DNA from: Acidiluteibacter sp963716125
GTDB lineage: Bacteria; Bacteroidota; Bacteroidia; Flavobacteriales_E; Vicingaceae
NCBI GenBank assembly: GCA_963716125.1
Contig: OY970294.1
Span: forward strand, 3,534,001 to 3,598,000
Length of the DNA: 64,000 bases
Direction: 5' to 3'
The position numbers and the translations under genes are program-made. Below are positions 27,876 through 36,471 of the stretch, piece by piece. How positions within the stretch are numbered: the first letter of the stretch is position 1; each line of letters starts with the position of its first letter. The notes under the pieces are model-generated. The model had not been told where the DNA came from and made no database searches. It saw nothing but the letters and a program-made list of their open reading frames with translations.

Positions 27876-28268
27876 CTTGTTTGCTTAACCTTTCCTTATT
27901 AGAAACTGTAATTGATGGATTTATTAACGAGAATTAGACTTTCAACTTCATCTCAACCTCACCAAACAATAAATCGCAGGCTAATACCAATAAAAAAGCA
28001 CTTTTAACATCATTTTTAAGATAACAAAACGACAAAAAATTAGTATAAAAATGATTGAAAAGTTACACAAGCCTCAGTTAAAATACATTCAAAAGTGTAT
28101 AGATTAATACAAATCAGTCTCTTAAAAATACTTACCAAATAAAGTTCATGTATAAAATTGAAGTACTTTTGTATATGAGGGTTCAGGCATGTATTTTTAC
28201 ATGACTTATTCTTTTGGATACAGACCATACATGTATTCAGTATTAATAATATTATAAAAATATTAATT
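27876..28268. other. Gap before the two-gene module; one candidate promoter
   Basis: About 390 bases of AT-rich sequence with no coding frame I can support. A perfect TAnnTTTG match (TACTTTTG, 28164-28171, plus strand) lies about 100 bases before the ATG at 28269 and may drive the module. Confidence 0.5.
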
Positions 28269-28784
28269 ATGGTTTTATCAACTCCCAATAAAAATTACGA
28301 TAAATCATTTCAAGAATATTTAAACACTTGTAAAGGTGAAGTTGCTAATCAAAAGAAAGAAAATTTCTATTCAGTTGATGTTGTAGCTGAAGCATACTCT
28401 ACAGGGTATGCAGACGGAAAATCTAATGGAGTTAGTCAGTTTATTCAGGATATCCTTTCAAAGGAAATGGAAAATTTCTCAGCTAAAGCAAATCAAATTT
28501 ATATCCTCTCAAAAAAGGTAGTTAGAAAGGTTGGAGTAGATGCAAATGGATTATTTTTAAATTTATCTATTGAGCGTCCTAGCGCTATAATTTCAATATC
28601 TGAAGAGAAGCTTATTGATGATAAATTTATAGATGAAGTCTATTTGTACATTTTTGAATTAAAAACTATATTCTCGAAGTTATTTGATGAGACCCTTGAC
28701 ATATCATTAGTTCCAAGTGAAACTTTAGAGGTTGATTTATTGGATGAGGATGGATATACATATCACGAAAACTACCATGCCTAA
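28269..28784 (+). CDS. Hypothetical protein, first gene of a two-gene module
   Basis: A 171-residue soluble protein with no signal peptide, membrane segment or domain that I recognise. It is acidic at the C-terminus (LLDEDGYTYHENYHA) and mixed alpha/beta in appearance. Its last codons overlap the start of the next gene by eight bases (ATG at 28777), so the two are translationally coupled, as in toxin-antitoxin pairs. The module is bracketed by duplicated ends of the cytochrome c gene. Function unknown. Confidence 0.6.
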   Translation: MVLSTPNKNYDKSFQEYLNTCKGEVANQKKENFYSVDVVAEAYSTGYADGKSNGVSQFIQDILSKEMENFSAKANQIYILSKKVVRKVGVDANGLFLNLSIERPSAIISISEEKLIDDKFIDEVYLYIFELKTIFSKLFDETLDISLVPSETLEVDLLDEDGYTYHENYHA

Positions 28785-29160
28785 CAATAAAAAAACTCAA
28801 CACGGTCTAAGAAATAAAGAACTCTGTGTTAAGCTACATAGTGAAGGTAAATACAATGATTGGACAGTTACTATTGCATTTTATTCTGTTATACATTTAG
28901 TTGAAGGTAAAATCCTACCATGCCAAATTAACGGAGAGCAATGTAAAAGTATCTCCCACGTTAGGAAAGCTTATAAACAACCGGGAAGGCATGCTGCAAG
29001 AGCAAAACTAGTCGAAAGCAATTTACCAAAAATAGCCACAAAATATAAATGGCTAGATGATCAATCTAGAAATTCAAGATATACAACTTACAAAATTTCA
29101 AAGACATTAGCAGACAAAGCCCTACAGTACCTAAACGAGATAGAACTGGCATGTAAATAA
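28777..29160 (+). CDS. Hypothetical protein, possibly HEPN-like
   Basis: A 127-residue basic protein from the ATG at 28777. The pattern NDWTVTIAFYSVIHLVEGK (about 27-45), an H/R-rich middle (GRHAARAKL) and SRNSRYTTYKISKTLADKAL near the C-terminus resembles small helical HEPN-superfamily proteins. No clean R-x(4-6)-H ribonuclease motif is seen, so toxicity is a guess. Coupled to the preceding gene by an eight-base overlap. The HEPN assignment is inference from pattern memory. Confidence 0.5.
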   Translation: MPNNKKTQHGLRNKELCVKLHSEGKYNDWTVTIAFYSVIHLVEGKILPCQINGEQCKSISHVRKAYKQPGRHAARAKLVESNLPKIATKYKWLDDQSRNSRYTTYKISKTLADKALQYLNEIELACK

Positions 29161-29241
29161 AGCTGCTATTCTAATCAAAATTTGTAACTGCTTCACTTCA
29201 AAAGATTATAGATATTTTCACTATTTCACCTTTTGAATGTA

Positions 29242-29418
29242 ATCAACTCCTTTTTTTATTAGTAATTCTTATAAGTAACTTTACTTTTTAGAGTTTTCAG
29301 GGCTTTCTAATTCATTGTTGTAAATGTAATCAGCTATTTTTTCTAGCATTTCCTTTGAATGCGACTGCTTAGGCATCAAGCCGAAATTGGCGACAGCTTC
29401 AGACATTTTAGCTTTTTT
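29242..29418. repeat. Right copy of a 175-bp direct repeat
   Basis: Includes the 3' end of the cytochrome c gene and part of the GGAGTTGA hairpin's 3' arm (ATCAACTCC plus T-run). The left copy is at 27700-27875. The two copies flank the two-gene module in direct orientation. Confidence 0.85.
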
Positions 29419-29694
29419 CTTTGTAGGTTCTAAAATAAAATTGATAAAATCAGCTGTAAATTCTACTTGAGTGGTGCCTTCCTTAATATAATATGCTTTC
29501 ACATCTGCCATAGGTGGGGCAATTTTTCCTTTTGTAGGATGATGACAAAATTGACATTTCCGTTTTAATAGAATTTCTCCTTCCTGCTTTTCATTTAAAT
29601 CTGCAGATGCAGAAATTTCAGTTTCTTGAGAAGAAATATTACTGCAAGCTATTGAAGCAATTATTCCAATCAATAAAATCATATATTTTCTCAT
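29281..29694 (-). CDS. Monoheme cytochrome c lipoprotein
   Basis: A 137-residue exported protein with a lipoprotein-type signal (IIASIAC), a single heme motif CQFCH (about 47-51) and a downstream methionine in LMPKQSH that can be the axial ligand. Likely an electron carrier at the periplasmic face. It follows the TauE/SafE gene on the same strand, 53 bases apart. Its 3' end is duplicated at 27700-27875. Confidence 0.8.
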   Translation of the reverse strand: MRKYMILLIGIIASIACSNISSQETEISASADLNEKQEGEILLKRKCQFCHHPTKGKIAPPMADVKAYYIKEGTTQVEFTADFINFILEPTKKKAKMSEAVANFGLMPKQSHSKEMLEKIADYIYNNELESPENSKK

Positions 29695-29747
29695 GCTTTT
29701 CTATTTATACAGTTTATTTAAACCCAACATTATTCAATCTAAAAAAA

Positions 29748-30539
29748 TCATTTATATACTTCTCGTAGAATGATATAAATACCCATCACTAAAACAAACC
29801 ATCCAAATCCTTTTTTCAATTTTTTCCCATCTACAAATTGATTTAGATAGATTCCTATAAATATTCCTACAATAGATAAAGGGGTGAATACAGTCAAAAA
29901 TTTCCAATCAATATCTAAATTTTGAATATCTCCTGTAAATCCAATTAATGAATTGGCTGCAATTATTAAGAGTGATGTTGCTACGGCTTTTTTCATTGGC
30001 AGTCCTGCAAATAAAACTAATGCAGGCACTATTAAAAATCCACCACCTGCGCCAACTAAACCTGTAAAAAACCCAACAATCAATGCCTGAAAAGCTAACA
30101 ACATTATATTGGTTTCCTTGTTTTCAATTGATTGCTTCTTTGTTTTAATCATTGAATAAGAAGCCAATAACATTATTATAGCAAAAAATATCATAATGGC
30201 GTCGCCTTTACTCAAAACAAAGCCATTCCATTCTATAATTTGATCGGGAATTAGATGAATTAAATATTTTCGAACCAGATACACTGCACTAAATGCAGGA
30301 ATAGAAAATACAATTGCAATTTTAAAGTCTATTCGTTTTTTAGGGATATTTCTCAATGCTCCTACTAGAGAGGTACTTCCTACAATAAACAATGAATAAG
30401 CAGTGGCAACTATTGGATCTAAAAATAAAAGGTAAACTAATATTGGAACCGTCAAAATAGAGCCACCACCACCTGTAAGCCCTAAAACTAAGCCGATCAA
30501 CAATGCCCCAAAATAGCCTAAAATTGTATATATCTCCAT
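29748..30539 (-). CDS. Sulfite exporter TauE/SafE family permease
   Basis: A 263-residue membrane protein with about eight helices and the two glycine-rich half-motifs of the family, GGGGSILTVPILVYL (about 24-38) and GAGGGFLIVPALVLF (about 162-176). Family members move sulfite, sulfonates or organosulfur anions; the substrate here is not evident. It is upstream of the cytochrome c gene, so a role in periplasmic sulfur redox is possible but unproven. Confidence 0.85.
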   Translation of the reverse strand: MEIYTILGYFGALLIGLVLGLTGGGGSILTVPILVYLLFLDPIVATAYSLFIVGSTSLVGALRNIPKKRIDFKIAIVFSIPAFSAVYLVRKYLIHLIPDQIIEWNGFVLSKGDAIMIFFAIIMLLASYSMIKTKKQSIENKETNIMLLAFQALIVGFFTGLVGAGGGFLIVPALVLFAGLPMKKAVATSLLIIAANSLIGFTGDIQNLDIDWKFLTVFTPLSIVGIFIGIYLNQFVDGKKLKKGFGWFVLVMGIYIILREVYK

Positions 30540-30693
30540 TATATAAAGAAAGCAAATATACTATTTGATGTGATAACATAATTTGGGTTTGAAATTGCAA
30601 ACTCTTTTTCGTGTTTCTTCATCTAATTTCAATTTGAAATGTTAAATACGCTTCTATTCAGTATAGATTAATTATTTTAGCAAAAAATTAGGC

Positions 30694-31434
30694 ATGAATA
30701 TTTTCTATCAGTTTGGTCAATTTTCTTTACTTATGCTTAGGACTTTTAAAAAGCCTGAGAAAATGAAGATTTTTTGGCGTCAATTACTTTTTGAGATTGA
30801 CTCTTTAGGTATTGGTTCATTGGGTATTATAGCTATTATATCCTTTTTTATGGGTGCTGTTATCACTATTCAAACTGCCTCTAATATTGATAGTGCTTTT
30901 ATTCCTGCATACACAGTAGGTTTTACTGCTCGTCAATCGATGATATTGGAATTTGCTCCAACTATTATAGCTTTGATACTTGCCGGTAAAGTAGGCTCTA
31001 GCATAGCCTCTGAGATTGGCACCATGCGTGTTTCTGAACAAATTGACGCTTTAGAAATAATGGGAATTAATTCAGCCTCCTATTTAATCTTGCCTAAAAT
31101 TACAGCTGCAATGATTATTAATCCATTTTTGGTAATCATTAGTATGTTTATTGGCATGGGAGGTGGCTATATTGTTGCTTGGGCAACAGATATTATTCCT
31201 ACCTCAGAATACATCTACGGATTAGAATATGATTTTAAGGTTTTTGGTGTCTACTACGCCATTATAAAAACAATATTTTTTGCATTTATTATTACTGCTA
31301 TTCCCTCCTACTTTGGTTATTTTACCAAAGGTGGTTCATTGGCAGTAGGTATTTCAAGTACCAAGGCAGTGGTTGCAAGCAGCATATTAATACTGATTGT
31401 CAACTTTATATTAACCCAATTACTCCTTATTTAG
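30694..31434 (+). CDS. mlaE: MlaE-family ABC lipid transport permease
   Basis: Permease of the Mla-type phospholipid transporter that keeps outer-membrane lipid asymmetry. The 246-residue protein has five to six helices and the family core with GSSIASEIGTMRVSEQIDALEIMGI (read in two overlapping parts, about 107-131). The stop is followed by one base and then the ATPase gene, a typical mlaEF arrangement. The substrate-binding MlaD is not adjacent. Confidence 0.88.
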   Translation: MNIFYQFGQFSLLMLRTFKKPEKMKIFWRQLLFEIDSLGIGSLGIIAIISFFMGAVITIQTASNIDSAFIPAYTVGFTARQSMILEFAPTIIALILAGKVGSSIASEIGTMRVSEQIDALEIMGINSASYLILPKITAAMIINPFLVIISMFIGMGGGYIVAWATDIIPTSEYIYGLEYDFKVFGVYYAIIKTIFFAFIITAIPSYFGYFTKGGSLAVGISSTKAVVASSILILIVNFILTQLLLI

Positions 31435-31435
31435 C

Positions 31436-32182
31436 ATGATAAAAATAGAACACATATCGAAAGCATTTAATGGAGAGGAAATTATAAAAGATATTTCAGC
31501 TACTTATGAACCAGGAAAAACAAATTTAATTATTGGTGCAAGTGGTTCAGGGAAATCTGTATTAACTAAATGCACCGTTGGTTTAATTAAGCCCGATCAA
31601 GGAAAAGTGTATTTTGACAATAGAGAATTCACTGCTATGAATTCTGACGAAAAACAAGAAGTTAGAACGGAAATTGGAATGCTTTTTCAAGGTAATGCTC
31701 TTTTTGATTCATTGACGATTGAAGAAAATGTAATGTTTCCTATTCAGATGCATTCAAATATGGGAATAGAAGAAATGAGGGAAAGAGTCAACTTTTGCCT
31801 AGAAAGGGTCAACTTAGAAGGAGTTAATAAAAAATATCCTGCAGAAATAAGTGGCGGAATGCAAAAACGTGTAGCATTAGCTAGAGCAATTGCTATGAAA
31901 CCGAAATATCTTTTTTGTGATGAACCTAATTCTGGACTAGATCCGCAAACATCTATTGTAATTGACCAATTAATAAGCGAAATCACCAAAGAAAATAATA
32001 TCACCACTATAATTGTAACTCATGATATGAATTCAGTGATGGAAATTGGTGAAAAAGTTATCTTTATCCACAAAGGACAAAAATGGTGGGAAGGAGATAA
32101 TGAAAGTATCCTCAAAACAGATAATAAAGAACTCTCCGACTTCGTGTTTGCTTCAGCAGTGATGAAGCGACTTGCGAAGTAA
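31436..32182 (+). CDS. mlaF: MlaF-family ABC transporter ATPase
   Basis: ATPase partner of MlaE. The 248-residue protein has Walker A GASGSGKS, a Q-loop LFQGNALFDSLT, the ABC signature ISGGMQKRVALARA and Walker B YLFCDEPNSGLDP, where the NSGLDP variant is typical of MlaF. Co-transcribed with mlaE and followed by a bidirectional terminator near 32322. Confidence 0.9.
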   Translation: MIKIEHISKAFNGEEIIKDISATYEPGKTNLIIGASGSGKSVLTKCTVGLIKPDQGKVYFDNREFTAMNSDEKQEVRTEIGMLFQGNALFDSLTIEENVMFPIQMHSNMGIEEMRERVNFCLERVNLEGVNKKYPAEISGGMQKRVALARAIAMKPKYLFCDEPNSGLDPQTSIVIDQLISEITKENNITTIIVTHDMNSVMEIGEKVIFIHKGQKWWEGDNESILKTDNKELSDFVFASAVMKRLAK

Positions 32183-32321
32183 ATTAAATGCTCATCACGA
32201 AACTTCGTGAGATAGATAATAGATACATTCCGAAATCTAGTGTATCATAAACAATTAATTTCAAAACACTCGATGACCTTTGAATTAATAAACTATCAAT
32301 AGACCAATATATTTAAACAAA

Positions 32322-32373
32322 AAAACGTCCCTTCCCCCCCCCAAGTAACTTGGGGGAAGGGAAGGGCCGTTTC
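32322..32373. terminator. Bidirectional terminator between mlaF and the T9SS gene
   Basis: A long hairpin with arms AAACGtCCCTTCCC...CCCCAAG and CTTGGGG...GGGAAGGGccGTTT around a TAA loop, containing a run of nine C. It separates convergent genes. Confidence 0.85.
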
Positions 32374-32396
32374 CTTATTCTAAAGAATGATTAAAA

Positions 32397-34283
32397 TTAT
32401 CTAATCACTACTTTTTTCACTTCTTTACTTACTTCGTTCTCTACAGATACAAAGTACACACCTTTATCTAAATTAGAAAGATTAATATCTTTCGTTAAAG
32501 AATTTTGTACAGCTACTTTTTCAGTATAAACTACTTGACCCATATTGTTTCTAACATTCAACGTAAATTTCGCATTTGATGCAGAAATTTCTACTTTAAA
32601 TTGACCATTGTTAGGGTTAGGTATTATCTTCAAGTTTGATGTAGAGTTTTTATTTTTATATAAACCTTCTACTAAGTATCCATTCATTCTGATCATTGGT
32701 TGTTTCAATATATAACTCCAAGAAGGACCGGAAGTATTAACGAATATAAAATTTATAAACTGCGCATTTCGTTGTAATTCCTCAGCAACCATATCTCTAC
32801 CTAAATATATTTCAAATCCATTTAAAAACCCTGAAAATTGTTCAACAGCGGCAACATATTGTCCGGCTTGCAAATAAGTTGGAATTAAAAATGGAATAGT
32901 TACCCATTTACCTCTATCGGCTGTAGTGATAGTATAAGGAATTGGATTTTCTGCTACCAATTGTATAAAAGCTGCATTCAAATTGGATTGTGTAGAATCA
33001 AATCTCCAAACTTGAGCTTTTATAACTACTCCTACTACGTCAGCTCTATCTGCTATAAAATAAGATACAGAAGATAAAGCAAAATTAGTATTCAAGGAAA
33101 ACTTAGTTCCTATTCTACCAGTATCATTAGAACTCCCAAAGGAAGAAAATCCCACAGAACCATTTGGCACGCCATAATCCCGTGCAAATACGGTATCACT
33201 AATTTTAAATTCAATTTCATTTAAAGCAGATTGTGGTAATTGATTGATGGAATCACTTTTTGCCATATATTTTATAGTGTAATCCCCTACTCCATCTATG
33301 TTTTGATATGAACTATTTGAAATTTTAAAATATTTTGATGTAAATGGAGAAAGATTATCAAAATTTGATGAATCGGAATAAATTGCCTGGGTTATTCCAA
33401 CTTTCTCTATATCTACTTGCAATCTTACGTTAGTAGCAGTCAAACCTCCATTATTCATAATGTTTGCAGTAAAAGATAAAGGTTGAGTTTGAAATTGAGG
33501 AACTTGTGTATAGAACCCATCATTTGAACTAGATCCATTAATCGAATAAGTTTCGCCTATGATTATATTATTTTTAAAGCCTTCTACTATAGCAATATCA
33601 TCAATCATCCAGTAATAATGAGATGATGTACCTTGATAAAATCTTAAATAGATAGTACTAGCATTTGCAGCCACTGTAGAAATATTTAACTCAACCGTCT
33701 GCGTAGTAGCCGTATTAACAGAAATACCTGCTTTAGCATCGTAGGTTACCCAATTTATACTATCAGTACTTACTCCAACTTCCATTTCTACTGTACTTGA
33801 ATTACAACAGTATCTTAATGATTGTTGCCATCTCAATAAAACACTTTTTTTAGGGGAAACTGTAATAGCTCCTGAAGTCAAATAAGAATCCATATTTAAA
33901 AATGGGACTTGGGGAGTAGAAGTGTTATAAAAATCACTAAACAAAGCTGCAAAACCATTTGCCCCTGTAGTAGAATTTATAGGAGTAAGAGTAGCCGTGT
34001 AGTTGCCACTTGGATTAGTAGTGGTATACGTCCAATCAAAACCATTATTTCCTGCATCTCTAGAAACCCAGCCATTGGTTGAAAATCCTGTTCCAAAATC
34101 TTCATAAAATATAGTATCTCCGAAGGCTTTGTCATTATTAATAGATGATTTAAATTTTAATTCATCAACTGTAACAGATGAAAAACTTATTGAAGCCTCG
34201 CTACCTAACATTTTATTATGCTGTGCAAAAATCAAGGTAGAACTTACTATTAACAATACAGTAAAAAAGTATTTCTTTTTCAT
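32397..34283 (-). CDS. T9SS-secreted protein with choice-of-anchor/MAM-like domain, paralogue 1
   Basis: A 628-residue exported protein. After the signal peptide (cut near IFAQ, about 20) comes a domain of about 180 residues starting YEDFGTGFSTNGWVSRD with SSHYYWMIDDIAIVEG, a choice-of-anchor J/MAM-like lectin fold. A central beta-rich region and a T9SS type A sorting domain follow (IIPNPNNGQFKVEI, VRNNMGQVVYTE, LDKGVYFVSV, KKVVIR). It is over half identical to the next gene. Probably a cell-surface adhesion or matrix protein; the ligand is unknown. Confidence 0.82.
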   Translation of the reverse strand: MKKKYFFTVLLIVSSTLIFAQHNKMLGSEASISFSSVTVDELKFKSSINNDKAFGDTIFYEDFGTGFSTNGWVSRDAGNNGFDWTYTTTNPSGNYTATLTPINSTTGANGFAALFSDFYNTSTPQVPFLNMDSYLTSGAITVSPKKSVLLRWQQSLRYCCNSSTVEMEVGVSTDSINWVTYDAKAGISVNTATTQTVELNISTVAANASTIYLRFYQGTSSHYYWMIDDIAIVEGFKNNIIIGETYSINGSSSNDGFYTQVPQFQTQPLSFTANIMNNGGLTATNVRLQVDIEKVGITQAIYSDSSNFDNLSPFTSKYFKISNSSYQNIDGVGDYTIKYMAKSDSINQLPQSALNEIEFKISDTVFARDYGVPNGSVGFSSFGSSNDTGRIGTKFSLNTNFALSSVSYFIADRADVVGVVIKAQVWRFDSTQSNLNAAFIQLVAENPIPYTITTADRGKWVTIPFLIPTYLQAGQYVAAVEQFSGFLNGFEIYLGRDMVAEELQRNAQFINFIFVNTSGPSWSYILKQPMIRMNGYLVEGLYKNKNSTSNLKIIPNPNNGQFKVEISASNAKFTLNVRNNMGQVVYTEKVAVQNSLTKDINLSNLDKGVYFVSVENEVSKEVKKVVIR

Positions 34284-34381
34284 TATTTGAGGATTGGTTG
34301 ATAATAAATTTTTAGCTTTCTAAATATAAGACTTTTTATTCAAATTTACTTTTGCTCGTAATTGGTTGTAATTTCTTAAAC

Positions 34382-34430
34382 AAAAAAAATCCACACCTAA
34401 TCCCCAAGTTACTTGGGGAGGGTGTGGATT
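34382..34430 (-). terminator. Terminator after T9SS paralogue 2
   Basis: Reading the minus strand, stem AATCCACACC...CCCCAAGT/ACTTGGGG...GGTGTGGATT is followed by a run of eight T. It ends the gene at 34457 and separates the two paralogues into independent units. Confidence 0.85.
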
Positions 34431-34456
34431 CTCTATTCTAAAGAATGATTAAAATA

Positions 34457-36358
34457 TTATCTAATCACTACTTTTTTCACTTCTTTACTTACTTCGTTTT
34501 CTACTGATACAAAGTAAATACCTTTATCTAAATTAGAAAGATTAATTTCTTTCGATAAAGAATTTTGTACAGATACATTTTCAGTATAAACTACTTGACC
34601 CATAATGTTTCTTACATTCAAAGTAAATTTCGCATTTAATGCAGAAATATTCACTTTAAATTGACCGTTGTTAGGGTTAGGAGAAACAGTGAAATCATTT
34701 ACTGTTTCATTAATTTCATTAATATCAACTGTAGCTTGTACATTCAATCTAATCATTGGTAGATTCATAATCCAACCCCAACTTGGTGTAGCAGCACCTG
34801 CAGCATATACAAATGTAACCCACTCTGAAGTTAATGGATCAGATCCAAAAGGTTGAAGCTTCTCACTTTCAACATCTCTACCAAAATACAATCTAAAATT
34901 ACTACTATTACCTGAAGATTGTTCTCCTACAACAGCATATTGACCTGCAGGCAAACTAACTGGCTGAAGCATGTTAATAGTTTTCCAAGTACCTCTATCT
35001 GCAGTGGTAATGATGTAAGGTAGTGGATTTTCAGCCACAACTGTAATAAATGCACCATTTAAGGAAGCTTGAGTGGTATCAAAAGACCAAATTTTCGCTC
35101 TCATTTCAGCACCTACTACATCTGCTCTATCAGCAATGTAATAAGAAATAGAAGTTACAAAAGCTGCAGTATCCAAAGTATATTTCAATCCAATTCTAGA
35201 ACCATCTACATCTCCATTAACATAACTACCTGGTCCAACCGTAGCACCTGGAACACCATAATCTCTAGCAAAAACAGTATCAGAAATTTTATAATCAATC
35301 TGACGAACTGCAGAGGCAGGAACTTGATTCACCGAATCATCTAAAGCATTGTAAGTAATTGAATAATCTCCCATACCACCTAAATTCGCATATGCATTGG
35401 CAATGTTAAATTCTTGAACTTGCAATGGAGCCAATGTAGCAGCAGCAGAACTGTCCGTATAAACGTTAGTAGAACCTTTTTCAATATCTACTTTTAACTT
35501 AACACCTGTTGCAGCAAATGAACCATTATTCTCAATATCTGAGAAAAAAGAAAGTGGTTGTGATTGAAAAGCAGGAACTTGTGTGTAATATCCTTCATAC
35601 TTTTTTGATCCAAAAGAAGAATGAATATCAGAAAGTCTTACATTACTTGCAGGTCCTTCTACTAAAGCAACATCATCAATCATCCAATAATAATGAGAAG
35701 ATGCACCTTGATAAAATCTTAAATAGATAGTACTAGCATTAGCAGCAACTGCAGAAATATTTATCTCAGCAGATTGTGTAGTAGCCGTATTAACAGAAAT
35801 ACCAGCTTTAGCATTGTAGGACACCCAAGTTGAACTATCCGTACTTACTTCTACTAGCATTTGCACTGTGCCTGAATTACAACAGTATCTTAAAGATTGT
35901 TGCCATCTTAAAAATACACTTCCTTTAGGTGTAACAGTAATAGGCCCTGACGTTAGATAAGAATCCATATTCAAAAATGCCGTTTGAGGAGTAGAAGTGT
36001 TGTAAAAGTCACTAAACAAAGCTGCAAATCCATTAGCACCTGTAGTAGAAGCTATAGGCTGAAGGGTAGCAGTATAATTCCCTGTTGGATTAGTAGTGGT
36101 ATACGTCCAATCAAAACCATTAGCCCCTACATCTCTAGAAACCCAACCATTGGTTGAAAATCCTGTTCCAAAATCTTCGTAAAATAAAGTATCTCCGAAT
36201 GCTTTATCATTATTAATAGATGAATTGATTTTTAATTCATCAGCTGTTAAAGGTGAAAAGTTCATTGAAGCTTCATTACCTATCATTTTATTTTGCTGAG
36301 CAAAAGTTAATGTAGAAGCTAAAAGAAACGCACCTGTTAAAAAGTAATTCTTTTTCAT
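34457..36358 (-). CDS. T9SS-secreted protein with choice-of-anchor/MAM-like domain, paralogue 2
   Basis: A 633-residue paralogue of the gene at 32397, with the same order: signal peptide (LTFAQ), YEDFGTGFSTNGWVSRD domain, central region and type A sorting domain (VSPNPNNGQFKVNI, LDKGIYFVSV, KKVVIR). The first 240 and last 80 residues are the most alike; the centre (about 240-540) differs more. That is the expected pattern for paralogues diverging in ligand binding. A promoter element lies 34 bases upstream. Confidence 0.82.
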   Translation of the reverse strand: MKKNYFLTGAFLLASTLTFAQQNKMIGNEASMNFSPLTADELKINSSINNDKAFGDTLFYEDFGTGFSTNGWVSRDVGANGFDWTYTTTNPTGNYTATLQPIASTTGANGFAALFSDFYNTSTPQTAFLNMDSYLTSGPITVTPKGSVFLRWQQSLRYCCNSGTVQMLVEVSTDSSTWVSYNAKAGISVNTATTQSAEINISAVAANASTIYLRFYQGASSHYYWMIDDVALVEGPASNVRLSDIHSSFGSKKYEGYYTQVPAFQSQPLSFFSDIENNGSFAATGVKLKVDIEKGSTNVYTDSSAAATLAPLQVQEFNIANAYANLGGMGDYSITYNALDDSVNQVPASAVRQIDYKISDTVFARDYGVPGATVGPGSYVNGDVDGSRIGLKYTLDTAAFVTSISYYIADRADVVGAEMRAKIWSFDTTQASLNGAFITVVAENPLPYIITTADRGTWKTINMLQPVSLPAGQYAVVGEQSSGNSSNFRLYFGRDVESEKLQPFGSDPLTSEWVTFVYAAGAATPSWGWIMNLPMIRLNVQATVDINEINETVNDFTVSPNPNNGQFKVNISALNAKFTLNVRNIMGQVVYTENVSVQNSLSKEINLSNLDKGIYFVSVENEVSKEVKKVVIR

Positions 36359-36391
36359 TTTTGTGTGTTTTTAGTTAAACAATTAAATTAT

Positions 36392-36399
36392 CAAATATA
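36392..36399 (-). promoter_or_regulatory. Candidate -7 element for T9SS paralogue 2
   Basis: TATATTTG on the minus strand, a perfect TAnnTTTG, 34 bases before the ATG. No clear TTG at -33. Confidence 0.45.
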
Positions 36400-36471
36400 A
36401 AAGTAAGACTTTTTTAATAAAATAAAACTTTTATCAGTTAAATAACCAAAATATTTTTTTTAAACTTTGAC

